Origin: Mucilaginibacter tundrae
Lineage (GTDB): Bacteria > Bacteroidota > Bacteroidia > Sphingobacteriales > Sphingobacteriaceae
Length of the DNA stretch: 64,000 nt
Direction: 5' to 3'
Assembly (NCBI RefSeq): GCF_013408825.1
Contig: NZ_JACCBZ010000009.1
Coordinates: 1-64,000 of the forward strand
The notes beneath the pieces were generated by a model that ran no database searches, had not been told where the DNA came from, and saw only the letters and a list, made by a program, of their open reading frames with translations. Below, piece by piece: positions 17,465-26,100 of the stretch. How positions within the stretch are numbered: position 1 is the first letter of the stretch; each line of letters begins with the position of its first letter. A program made the translations under genes and the position numbers.

Positions 17465-18661
17465 ATGATAAATGTAGTTTCTATTTCATTAGAAAATGAA
17501 ATGGACCTGGTGCTGGCGCATAAACGGTCTATGAAGTTGGCGGAAAGGCTTGGGTTAAGCACGGCCACACAAACGACTTTTGCTACTGCGGTATCTGAGA
17601 TTGCACGTACGGTTATTGAGCATACCGATGACGGAATATTAGAAATCGGGCTTGAGCAAAATCAAACTCGGTACAGCTTAATGGCAACTGTGTCTTATGA
17701 TAACAGTATTCGCTTTACTAATAACGATGCAGGATTTTATTATGCGCAAAAATTGGTGCCTGAATTTGATTTAACGGAAACGGTTGATTGTAATTTAATC
17801 GTTATGAAGATTGGATTACCCCGGTCTTTGAAACTTGATCCTGTTAAAATTAATATTTTAAAGAAGGAGTTTGCAAATGAGCAACCAATAAATGCTTATG
17901 ATGAGATAAAACAACGTAACGCCAGGCTTAGTCAGATTGCTCATGAGAAAGATGAGGAGTTACGCAGAACAAAACTTGTCGATGAAAAGAAGACCGAATT
18001 TATTTCAATTGCCAGCCACGAGTTAAAAACACCTATGACAGTGTTAAAAGCTTATACCCAAATGGCGCGTGGTACTAAAGAACCGGTAAGTGATCAGCTG
18101 CGGGAACTTTTGTCGAAAATTGATTTCCAGTCTAATAAATTACTTACCCTTGTACAGCAATTACTGGATATTTCTAAAATCGAAAATGGGAATTTGCAAT
18201 ATCATTTGCAACCTGTCAAGCTTAATGACTTCCTAAATCAGCAAGTTGAAGTGATGAAACATATCTTGCCCCACCATGAATTTTCGATAAATTATTGCAA
18301 CGACGTTGATGTTTTAATTGACGAATTGCGCATGGAACAGGTACTTGCCAATTTATTAGGTAACGCAGGTAAGTATTCGGATAAGCAAACTAAAATTTCC
18401 GTAGAAACAATGTTATCCGATGAGGGTGCTGTTGTTGTCAGTATTATTGATCAGGGTCGCGGAATGACCGCAGAAACAATGACCTCAGTATTCGATAAGT
18501 TTTACCGGGCAAAAGATGTATTAAAAAGCCATACCGGCTTGGGCATGGGGCTTTATATTACTTCCAAAATCATTACGGATCACCAGGGTAAGATTTGGGT
18601 AGAAAGCGAAAAAGGTGTTGGATCAAAATTCTGTTTTAGCCTTCCATTAGTTACCAATTAA
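17465..18661 (+). CDS. histidine kinase with degenerate RsbT/RsbW-like N-terminal domain
   Basis: A 398-residue kinase. Residues 1-140 follow the layout of an anti-sigma-type GHKL domain (LGLSTATQTTFATAVSEIAR resembling an N box, ending LIVMKIGLPRSL) but lack the DxGxG and GxGL glycine motifs, so ATP binding is doubtful. A coiled coil leads to HisKA with His185 (IASHELKTPMTVL) and HATPase_c (VLANLLGNAGKYS, DQGRGM, GLGMGLYI). There are no membrane or PAS domains. Inference: the N-terminal fold is the contact for RsbT or STAS proteins, feeding stressosome state into phosphotransfer to the receiver encoded 1 base downstream. Confidence 0.85.
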   Translation: MINVVSISLENEMDLVLAHKRSMKLAERLGLSTATQTTFATAVSEIARTVIEHTDDGILEIGLEQNQTRYSLMATVSYDNSIRFTNNDAGFYYAQKLVPEFDLTETVDCNLIVMKIGLPRSLKLDPVKINILKKEFANEQPINAYDEIKQRNARLSQIAHEKDEELRRTKLVDEKKTEFISIASHELKTPMTVLKAYTQMARGTKEPVSDQLRELLSKIDFQSNKLLTLVQQLLDISKIENGNLQYHLQPVKLNDFLNQQVEVMKHILPHHEFSINYCNDVDVLIDELRMEQVLANLLGNAGKYSDKQTKISVETMLSDEGAVVVSIIDQGRGMTAETMTSVFDKFYRAKDVLKSHTGLGMGLYITSKIITDHQGKIWVESEKGVGSKFCFSLPLVTN

Positions 18662-18662
18662 T

Positions 18663-19037
18663 ATGGCAGACAACGAGAAAAAAATTATCATTTTTGATGA
18701 TGACGAAGATATCCTTGCAATCTGCTCATACATCTTAGAAGAAGATGGCTGGCAGGTTACAGCGTTTCCGGATTGCAATAACCTGATTGATCATATATCC
18801 ACCATTAAACCAGATGTTATCCTGATGGACAACTGGATTCCGGACGAGGGCGGTATCGTTGCTACTCAACTAATCAAAGCGACAAAATCCTTGCAACATA
18901 TCCCTGTTGTTTATTTTTCTGCCAATAGTGATATTGAAACACTTGCCGCCACAGCAAAAGCAGATATGTATTTGCCCAAGCCCTTTGACCTGGATAAACT
19001 AAAAGAAATTTTAACAAAGGCCTTAACCATATCCTAA
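18663..19037 (+). CDS. receiver-only response regulator of the stressosome operon
   Basis: A 124-residue REC domain with acidic cluster FDDDEDI, phospho-acceptor Asp56 in LMDNWIPDEGG, switch Ser in YFSANSD and Lys106 in LPKPFDL. There is no output domain. It is the last gene of the six-gene operon, starting immediately after the kinase stop, which makes it the evident partner of that kinase. How it passes the signal on is not visible; a protein partner elsewhere is likely. Confidence 0.88.
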   Translation: MADNEKKIIIFDDDEDILAICSYILEEDGWQVTAFPDCNNLIDHISTIKPDVILMDNWIPDEGGIVATQLIKATKSLQHIPVVYFSANSDIETLAATAKADMYLPKPFDLDKLKEILTKALTIS

Positions 19038-19129
19038 ACTAAGTATTTAAGAATAAATTACCTTTTTAATTTTATGTTTGGATTCAATTAATTTAGTAGC
19101 CATACATCAAACTATAATTACAAGCATTT

Positions 19130-19501
19130 TTAAGCGGCAAAACGTCTTACATGATTTACTAAGTCAGATATATCGAAAGGTTTTGCGAGAAAATCGTCAG
19201 CCTTGCATTGTTTTTCCCGGATGGCTTCCCAACCAGAGTTAGCGGAAATCATGATTATCGGAAGATCCTGGGTGGTAGATTGTTCCTTTAGTTCCCGGCA
19301 AATATCCCGTCCGTCCCTGTCACCCAACTGCACATCAAGCAATAAAATATCGGGACGGATTTGCGCTACAGTTTGCAGTACGCCCGAGCCATTATCTAAA
19401 CCTGAAACTTGATAACCTTCCGATTCTAAAATGTACATAATGATTTCCCTAATGTCCTGATCATCATCCACAACTAATATTTTTTTACTTCCGGCTATCA
19501 T
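19130..19501 (-). CDS. receiver-only response regulator
   Basis: A 123-residue REC domain: VVDDDQDI acidic pair, Asp56 in LLLDVQLGDRDGRDIC, Ser in MISANSG, Lys107 in LAKPFDI. It converges on the stressosome operon. It closely resembles the receiver at 60962-61327 (LLD..LGD.DGR..C, DDF.AKPFD). It is preceded on the same strand by a DUF892 gene 34 bases upstream, with which it may be co-transcribed. Confidence 0.88.
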   Translation of the reverse strand: MIAGSKKILVVDDDQDIREIIMYILESEGYQVSGLDNGSGVLQTVAQIRPDILLLDVQLGDRDGRDICRELKEQSTTQDLPIIMISANSGWEAIREKQCKADDFLAKPFDISDLVNHVRRFAA

Positions 19502-19535
19502 ATTTGTTGAAAAACAATAATTAGGCCAGTCTGCC

Positions 19536-20045
19536 TTAATTGATGTTTAAATACTCACCTGCAACACAGAAAAGGAGTTCAGAATTATCCTTTACCATAT
19601 CCTTGCATTCGCGAAGAAGTTGCGCATATTGTCGGTAAGGCAACTTGGATGATATTAAATTCAGCATTTGGCTCGCACCTATCTGTAGATTTTCGATCAC
19701 GGACATATAAAATAAAATAGACATATCGCTTTCGAAATGTTTATCATGGTGCAAAGCGATCTGGCTATGGGCTTCATTAATTAAGGCATTTACACCCAAA
19801 CATTTATCGGTCAGCCAGGATTCGTCTAACGAAATAAAAATAGTTTTTAATGAGATCATTTGTCGCTCATTGTCTTCCAATCCTTCAGTCAACGCCAGCT
19901 TTAGGTTCCGGAAAGTGGCAAGTGTGACTAATTCCGGAAGACGGATCGTTAGATTTACTTTTGTATTGTATAATATACTAAGTTGTTCAACGAAAACAGA
20001 GCGAAGCGCCGTGGTGCTTAAGGTTTGGGGAGACGGAAGGTTCAT
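19536..20045 (-). CDS. DUF892 (YciE/YciF-like) ferritin-fold protein
   Basis: A 169-residue all-helical protein. The N-terminus FVEQLSILYNTKVNLTIRLP and the later NERQMISLKTIF match the helix pattern of DUF892, a ferritin-like family linked to stress responses in enterobacteria. Several canonical metal-ligand Glu/His positions are changed (for example NTKVNL where family members have AE), so metal binding is uncertain. It is located just upstream of a receiver gene on the same strand, in a region of stress-signalling genes. Confidence 0.7.
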   Translation of the reverse strand: MNLPSPQTLSTTALRSVFVEQLSILYNTKVNLTIRLPELVTLATFRNLKLALTEGLEDNERQMISLKTIFISLDESWLTDKCLGVNALINEAHSQIALHHDKHFESDMSILFYMSVIENLQIGASQMLNLISSKLPYRQYAQLLRECKDMVKDNSELLFCVAGEYLNIN

Positions 20046-20965
20046 GGCTTAAATGATAATTAGGGTTATAGGAAGGGAAACTACTTGATGTAGTTGCTAA
20101 AGGTATCATTTAAATCAGCTAACCAACTCTTTTACAACATCTGAATTAAATCTCCATTGTTACATCCTGTAAGATGATTTTGGATTTTGTTGTTGTCCCT
20201 CCGGCCAGGCTTTACACTATATCTTTCCCATGAAAAGGATGTCGCTTCAATCCTTGATATTTGACCTTTTAAAATCACTGACTGCTTATAAATCCGCTGC
20301 TGCATTTTTGCTGCGCTGCAAAAGCATTCGCTATTCTTAACTCTTTATAAGTCCAATCACGAGCATCATTCAGGACTTCACTTGTTTACCCGCTAAAGCT
20401 GGGTAAAGCGGCGTTTGCCTTCACTTTGCACTTAATTTACTGCTAACAGACCAGATGCTTCAAGGTGCTATTTTCCAATCGAAACGGAGAAAAAGGCAGC
20501 TAAGGTTTTGCCCGGATTGTTAAGATTTGCTTAAACACCCGTCAACGAATACTACATAGAAAATATATCGAAATTCATTGGAGTACATTAGCTGCTGTTA
20601 AACTGGGATGGTTGGAGCCGGTAATTAATGAAACATATATGGGATTATATATTTTTGAAAGGTTTTATTAAAGCTACAGTAATTCATCAACCTTAATCAA
20701 TTGAGCATACATTAACTAAACGTCCATATTTATTCCCCTTTAGGTATCTCAATTAAGCCACTAAAAGCTGTAAATCCTCCATGAAAGATTTGGATAAATT
20801 TGTTTTTACAAGAAAAACGATTTGAAAGTACCGTCATACTTGCGAGGTTTTGTTATTATAAATACGACTTCAAGTTGTATTTTTTCTCTTCGGGACGCAG
20901 CAAACAAGCAGAACAAAAAGATTGGCGGTCTGTTATTTACACAAACGTATATAATTCTTTTTAAG
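20046..20965. other. long region with no recognisable gene
   Basis: About 920 bases between the divergent DUF892 and SnoaL-like genes. All six frames are broken by stops, and I find no translated segment resembling a known protein. The first half is mixed composition and the last 300 bases are A/T-rich. It may hold decayed genes of the island or an unrecognised RNA. An in-frame upstream extension of the SnoaL-like gene (from 20822) does not look coding. Confidence 0.5.
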
Positions 20966-21379
20966 ATGAGTAAAGAAACAAACATTGCCGCCCAACAGAA
21001 ATTCGGCGAGGCTGTAAATACAGGTAATTACGAACTGTTCAAGGATTTGGTAGCTGAAAATAATATCGACCATGATCCTGCACCTGATCAGGCGCAGGGT
21101 TCCGAAGGCTATGCTGCGTTTTTTGGCATTATGCGCAAAGCTTTTCCAGACATCAAATTAGCGGTTGAACAACTATCCGCCGATCATGACACCGTTTCTT
21201 TGGCCTACCGGGTGACCGGTACCCAAGATGGTGAATTTATGGGCTTTGCACCGTCTGGAAAATCGATCAACATTCGCGGTATGCAGATCAGCAAATTTAA
21301 GGATGGCAAGATGGTGGAACGTTGGGGCAGTTCGGATGAGCTCGGGATTTTAAAGCAAATCGGCGCAATTGAAGCGTAA
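20966..21379 (+). CDS. SnoaL-like ester cyclase family protein
   Basis: A 137-residue protein of the NTF2 superfamily, SnoaL-like type: NIDHDPAPDQAQGSEGY, FPDIKLAVEQLSADHDTV, RVTGTQDGEFMGFAPSGKSI and VERWGSSDELGIL. The family includes polyketide cyclases and many uncharacterised proteins with a small binding pocket. It is cytoplasmic, with no signal peptide. The ATG at 20966 was chosen because the homologous sequence begins there; the 48 upstream codons of open frame look random. It stands alone. Confidence 0.85.
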   Translation: MSKETNIAAQQKFGEAVNTGNYELFKDLVAENNIDHDPAPDQAQGSEGYAAFFGIMRKAFPDIKLAVEQLSADHDTVSLAYRVTGTQDGEFMGFAPSGKSINIRGMQISKFKDGKMVERWGSSDELGILKQIGAIEA

Positions 21380-21531
21380 TAGTATTTTTTGAAAAAACCC
21401 TAGTTCATACCTTGTTCATTTGACTTATTTAAAATGGCGATTAAAACTAAGCCGCTGGAAAAACGTTGTTTAAAAAACAAATAATAATTTGACCTTGCGC
21501 GACTAACAGGCAGTCTCAAATTGAAACTCGC

Positions 21532-24000
21532 ATGAATCCAATTATACTCGATTTTGAACAGGCTAAATCCAAACATCTATTATTTAAGTCAAGATTAAGA
21601 TCTATACTTTACGATATACCGGTGGAAGAGGGCCCGGTTCTCAGCCACCACGAATGCAGTGTAGGTAAATGGATATACGGTCATGCATTAGCGGCATATG
21701 GGCATATACCGGAAATGCATGAACTGGAAATGATCCATGCCGAGATCCATATCAGCGCGCGTAAACTGGTTGCTTTGCATAAAGATGGCAAATCACAGGA
21801 GGCGCGCAATGGCCTTTCAGAGATGGAAGCCGTAGCTGATCAACTGGTAAATTTACTCGGTTTAGTTGAAAAAAAGCTGGAAAATGATCCCGGCAATCAC
21901 GAACCCATAGCGGTACTTAATTTTAATCCCGAAGAATATAATGATCTGCTCCGATCCAATGCGGAGTTGGATAAACGCATCAAGCAGCAAATCGCCGATA
22001 ACAACGAATCTTCCTTAAAATACGAAGCTGTATTGTCGGCATTGCACGAAGGCATTATTATACAAGATAGCGCCGGGGTATTAATTTCGGCAAATCAAAG
22101 CGCCGAAAGATTACTGGGCATGACTGCTGACCAAATGCGCGGGTTGACGTCTATGTCGCCTGATTGGGGCAGCATTGCCGAAAACGGTGAACCTTTGCCG
22201 GGTGAACTGCACGCGCCTATGCTGGCTTTAAAAACTGGCTTGTCGCAGATCAACCAGATCTTGGGCATCACTAAAAAAGATCAAAAAGTCGTTTGGCTAA
22301 GCGTTAACTCCCAGCCGCTGATCCACAAGGAAACTGAAGAAATAACGGGTGTTGTTTCTTCTTTCTTTGACGTGACCGCTACGAGGGAATATGAAGCCCT
22401 ACTTAAGGACAGTGTTAGCGAACAACAGGCACTCAATGAGGAATTGGCAGCTTCTAATGAAGAACAGGCAGCCGTTAATGAAGAACTCATATCGACCAAT
22501 GAGGAATTGACCGTATCTCAGGAAAGCATCAGGCATTTATTAGAAAAAGTGGAAGCCAGTGAAAGCCGTTTCCGCTTTATGCTTAACGCGATCCCGCAAC
22601 AGGTATGGACAGCTACAGCCGATGGCGCGCTGGATTACGTCAACCAGGTGGTCTGTGATGATTTCGGCTACAATACCGAAGAGATCGTCGGGCATGGTTG
22701 GCAGGCCTTTATCCACCCAGACGACCTGGAGAATTGTTTAAAGAAATGGCTCAAGGCGCTGGAAACCGGTAACGAATACGTGGTTGAATTTCGCCTGAAG
22801 TTTAAAGATGGCAACTACGTCTGGCATTTAGCCAGGGCGGTCCCCTTTGCGGAAAACAAAGAGATCCTTTTGTGGCTGGGTACCAATACCAATATTGACC
22901 TGCAAAAAATGAATGAGCAGCGCAAGGATGAATTTTTGTCGATTGCCAGCCATGAGTTAAAGACCCCGCTGACCAGTATCAAAGCCTACAACCAGATCGT
23001 TCAAAAGATCAGCGACCCGGAAAAACTCAGACCATTCCTGAAGAAATCCGCTGACCATATCGCCAGGCTGGAACGCCTTATCGGTGACTTGCTCGATGTG
23101 ACGAAGATCAATGCGGGTAAAATTTACTACGCGCAGGAGCCGGTCAATTTCAGGGAACTGATGGCCCATACTGTCGAAAGTGTGCAGCATACGACCAGCA
23201 GCCACGAGATCATCTTGCAAACCGTCCCAGAAATTACCTATAGCGGCGACCAGCTGCGCCTGGAGCAGGTGCTGCATAACTTCCTGAGCAATGCGGTGAA
23301 GTATTCGCCGGAAGCCGGTAAAATCCTAGTGAACGGCAAAGTGGATGAAGATAATATCATTGTTAGTGTCCAGGATTTCGGTATTGGTATCGCCCGTGAA
23401 AATATTGACAAGTTGTTTAACCGTTATTACCGCGTTGACAATACCGCCATGCGGTTTGAAGGGTTAGGTCTGGGATTGTTCATATCTGCTGAAATCCTGC
23501 GTAAACACGGCGGTAGTTTCTGGATAGAAAGTGAGATTGGGAAAGGTTCCACGTTTTATTTCAGGTTACCACTTCAAAACATTCAAAAGCCGGAAGTAAC
23601 TAAAACAACAACTTTTTACCGTGACCGGCACATCATTATCAATTATAATCAAACGCAACGAAGATTAGATGTTGACTGGACCGGCTTTCATGATGAGGAG
23701 TCTGTTAAACATGGCTGCCTAATATTATTGGAATACTTGCAAAACAACAAAAGCGACCGAATAGTGAATGACAATACGCACGTTTTAGGCAATTGGTCGG
23801 AAGCTGCTGAATGGGTAGGCAATATTTGGTTCCCGATGATGGAAAAGGCTGGATTGAAATATTTCGCGCATGTATTTTCACCAAGTACCTTTAGTGAACT
23901 CGCTGCCCGAAAAAGCATTGATATTATGGCAGGAATTATAACAACTCAGTTTTTTAGTGATGTAGACGCAGCTGAACTGTGGATTAACAATCAGCCTTGA
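21532..24000 (+). CDS. CZB zinc-binding - PAS - histidine kinase - SpoIIAA/STAS-like fusion
   Basis: An 822-residue cytoplasmic sensor kinase. Residues 1-120 form a chemoreceptor zinc-binding (CZB) domain: His15, Cys42 in ECSVGKWIYG, and His69/His73 in MIHAEIH are candidate zinc ligands. A PAS domain (about 160-290) precedes a coiled coil of NEE repeats (about 298-345), a second PAS_3 (about 345-460), HisKA with His474 (IASHELKTPLTS) and HATPase_c (NFLSNAVKYSP, GLGLGLFIS). The last 130 residues are a separate domain (LDVDWTGFHDEESVKHGC, NDNTHVLGNWSEAAEWVG) that I recall as a stand-alone SpoIIAA/STAS-like family in Bacteroidota. Zinc- or oxidant-dependent sensing is plausible because CZB domains do this elsewhere. 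Confidence 0.88.
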   Translation: MNPIILDFEQAKSKHLLFKSRLRSILYDIPVEEGPVLSHHECSVGKWIYGHALAAYGHIPEMHELEMIHAEIHISARKLVALHKDGKSQEARNGLSEMEAVADQLVNLLGLVEKKLENDPGNHEPIAVLNFNPEEYNDLLRSNAELDKRIKQQIADNNESSLKYEAVLSALHEGIIIQDSAGVLISANQSAERLLGMTADQMRGLTSMSPDWGSIAENGEPLPGELHAPMLALKTGLSQINQILGITKKDQKVVWLSVNSQPLIHKETEEITGVVSSFFDVTATREYEALLKDSVSEQQALNEELAASNEEQAAVNEELISTNEELTVSQESIRHLLEKVEASESRFRFMLNAIPQQVWTATADGALDYVNQVVCDDFGYNTEEIVGHGWQAFIHPDDLENCLKKWLKALETGNEYVVEFRLKFKDGNYVWHLARAVPFAENKEILLWLGTNTNIDLQKMNEQRKDEFLSIASHELKTPLTSIKAYNQIVQKISDPEKLRPFLKKSADHIARLERLIGDLLDVTKINAGKIYYAQEPVNFRELMAHTVESVQHTTSSHEIILQTVPEITYSGDQLRLEQVLHNFLSNAVKYSPEAGKILVNGKVDEDNIIVSVQDFGIGIARENIDKLFNRYYRVDNTAMRFEGLGLGLFISAEILRKHGGSFWIESEIGKGSTFYFRLPLQNIQKPEVTKTTTFYRDRHIIINYNQTQRRLDVDWTGFHDEESVKHGCLILLEYLQNNKSDRIVNDNTHVLGNWSEAAEWVGNIWFPMMEKAGLKYFAHVFSPSTFSELAARKSIDIMAGIITTQFFSDVDAAELWINNQP

Positions 24001-24379
24001 GATAAAGGTATTGATCAATTAAGTGACAGATATTAATTAAGCATAAAGCCAGTGATAGTCTTAAACATCCGGTTGCAGTAATTCTTGTTGAACTTAACCA
24101 AAAACCGTCACCATTCCGTCATTGAATTACTTGCAAATATGAAAATATAGTCGTAAATTAGCCTTAAGCAAGTATAAAACGCAGTTTTTGCTCAAGATAT
24201 TATGAACCAACTCGACCACTCATAATCTTTTGCTCTCTTTGTCTGATTGCTTCCGTACTTCTCCTGGTTCTATTATAAAGTAACGAAATTCAATTACTGC
24301 CAGAAATTCTTAGGTACGACCTTTGGGGTTGTCAATCGCTATGTGCAATAAAAATGATCATTGCGCTTAAAAGGTGATC
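24001..24379. other. intergenic region upstream of the recombinase cassette
   Basis: About 380 bases without a recognisable gene. Close to its right end are a short inverted repeat GCAAT/ATTGC (24345-24349 and 24360-24364) and two copies of TGATCA (24355 and 24376) next to the start of the 53-residue gene. These could be control sites for the recombinase cassette, but the match is short enough to be chance. Confidence 0.4.
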
Positions 24380-24541
24380 ATGGAATTTACACAATCAGAA
24401 AAACGGAATATTACACCGGAAAAAGCCGTACAGATTCTTCAAAAAAAGGGTATTAAAATTGAGTTAGAAGATGCGAAAAACCTATTGGATTTCATGTATT
24501 TTTTAGCTAAATTGATCGTGGAACAGAACTTTAAGAAATGA
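24380..24541 (+). CDS. 53-residue protein coupled to the recombinase gene
   Basis: A small protein, MEFTQSEKRNITPEKAVQIL at its start, followed by a Lys-rich turn, then DAKNLLDFMYFLAKLIVEQN. It looks like two or three amphipathic helices. I recall short proteins with the same ITPEKAV...EAK.ILDFMY pattern in many Bacteroidota mobile elements, sometimes mislabelled as sugar phosphotransferase components. The stop overlaps the recombinase start (ATGA at 24538-24541), implying coupled translation and a role with the recombinase, for instance as a directionality or regulatory factor. The function is inference. Confidence 0.7.
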   Translation: MEFTQSEKRNITPEKAVQILQKKGIKIELEDAKNLLDFMYFLAKLIVEQNFKK

Positions 24542-26100
24542 AAACAGCAGATTTATACATTAGAGTGAGTACTGATGAGCAAGCGGATAAAGGTTATTCC
24601 CAACGTAACCAAGAAGAAGTTTTGCGTAAGTATTGTACAGCAAATAATATCGTTGCACGCACAGTAATTTATGAAGATCATTCTGCAAAGTCCTTTAACC
24701 GCCCGGAATGGGTTAAGCTATTAGCATGCCTGCGAAAATACAGGAACAAAACGGAACTGATTCTTTTTACTAAATGGGACAGGTTTAGCCGCAACGCGCC
24801 TGATGCTTATCAAATGATAAATATTCTCCGAAAATTAGGAGTAGAACCTCAGGCTATTGAACAGCCATTGGATATGAGCGTGCCGGAAAATAAAATGATG
24901 CTCGCAATTTATCTGACTGCACCTGAAATAGAGAACGACAGAAGGGCTCTAAATGTATTTTATGGCATGCGCCGTGCAAGAAAGGAAGGCAGGTATATGG
25001 CAACGGCACCCGTCGGCTATGTTAACCATATTATGGAAGGTGGAATAAAGCGAATTATTCCTGATGAGCCACAAGCGTCCATTATGAAGTGGGCATTTAA
25101 TGAAATTCGTAAAAATAAATACACTATAGAACAAATTTGGAAAAGAGCTAAGGAATTAGGACTGAAATGCAATAAAAATAACTTTTGGGTGGCCATACGG
25201 AACCCATTATATTGTGGTAAGATTGTCATACCTAAATATAAAGATGAGGAAACTTATACTGTCCCGGGCTTGCATGAGCCTATAATTTCAGAAAGTTTAT
25301 ATCATGAGGTACAGGAAGTCTTGGAGGGACGAAGAAGATGGCAAGACAAAGGCACAAAAATAGTTTCCATGGATATGTTGCCCTTAAGAGGCTTTTTAAA
25401 TTGCTCAGCATGCTCAAGAACTCTATCGGGAAGTGCCTCGAAAGGCAGAACTCAATATTATCATTATTACCATTGCTCTTCAATATGTGGTTACAGGCAA
25501 AAGGCTGAAGATGTTAATGAAACTTTTGTATCAGGATTAAAAGAATATATCTTGAATCCACTTGCCACAGATCTTTTTAAAGCGGTGATAATTGATGCTT
25601 ACAGTAATGCTTCTCAAAATGTTCGTATAAATAAAAAACAGTATATAGACCAAATCACAGTTGCTACCAATAAGCTTACTAAGGCAAGGGAACTTCTACT
25701 TAATGGTGATCTTGATGCGAGTGACTATAAAATAATCAAAACTGAATCTGAACACCAAGTTGAAGTATTGGAAGCTAAAATTTCGGACTTAAATAAGGAT
25801 TTTATTAAACCACAAGATTTAGCGACGATAGTCGATGGGGCAATCGACACACTAACCAAAATAGATGTAATATACTGGAAATCAGAACCGGATACAAAAA
25901 GAAAAATAATTGGTTCGATCTATAAGGAAAAATTCACTTTTGAAGATTTACAACATCGAACCGCAAGTTTAACCGATCCTTTTAAATTCACTTATCTGAT
26001 TAACAAGCAATTAAATGAAATAAAAAGCGGGACAACAAACCAAGATTTGGTGTTGTCCCGCTGGGTGATCCCATCAGGATTCGAACCTGAGACCTACTGA
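24538..26100 (+). CDS. large serine recombinase (integrase)
   Basis: A 520-residue site-specific recombinase. The N-terminal resolvase domain begins ADLYIRVSTDEQADKG, with catalytic Ser11 and Arg9; KWDRFSRNAPDA follows. The Recombinase domain includes APVGYVNH and RNPLYCGKIVIP. A zinc ribbon (CSACSRTLSG with further Cys in CSSICGYR) precedes a long coiled coil. The last 12 residues (WVIPSGFEPETY) and the stop codon are read from the antisense strand of the tRNA-Arg gene, showing that the element is inserted at the 3' end of that tRNA. Base composition is more A/T-rich than the kinases to its left. It probably mobilises the island on its left. Confidence 0.95.
   Translation: MKTADLYIRVSTDEQADKGYSQRNQEEVLRKYCTANNIVARTVIYEDHSAKSFNRPEWVKLLACLRKYRNKTELILFTKWDRFSRNAPDAYQMINILRKLGVEPQAIEQPLDMSVPENKMMLAIYLTAPEIENDRRALNVFYGMRRARKEGRYMATAPVGYVNHIMEGGIKRIIPDEPQASIMKWAFNEIRKNKYTIEQIWKRAKELGLKCNKNNFWVAIRNPLYCGKIVIPKYKDEETYTVPGLHEPIISESLYHEVQEVLEGRRRWQDKGTKIVSMDMLPLRGFLNCSACSRTLSGSASKGRTQYYHYYHCSSICGYRQKAEDVNETFVSGLKEYILNPLATDLFKAVIIDAYSNASQNVRINKKQYIDQITVATNKLTKARELLLNGDLDASDYKIIKTESEHQVEVLEAKISDLNKDFIKPQDLATIVDGAIDTLTKIDVIYWKSEPDTKRKIIGSIYKEKFTFEDLQHRTASLTDPFKFTYLINKQLNEIKSGTTNQDLVLSRWVIPSGFEPETY
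26027..26061 (-). terminator. long hairpin with U-run: terminator for tRNA-Arg inside the recombinase gene
   Basis: A perfect 11-base inverted repeat (GCGGGACAACA / TGTTGTCCCGC) with an additional CCAA/TTGG inner stem. On the minus strand it is followed by TTTTT, giving a strong intrinsic terminator just 5 bases beyond the tRNA 3' end. The same bases encode recombinase residues near its C-terminus. Confidence 0.75.

Noticed and set aside
20822..20965. 48-residue N-terminal extension of the SnoaL-like protein
   Set aside because: It starts with a weak codon and the sequence has no signal peptide or homologous character; the ATG at 20966 fits the family.
1..24000. Second copy of the tRNA-Arg 3' end marking the left island boundary
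   Set aside because: I scanned for the T-arm and acceptor sequence and saw no copy; the other attachment site is probably outside the window.
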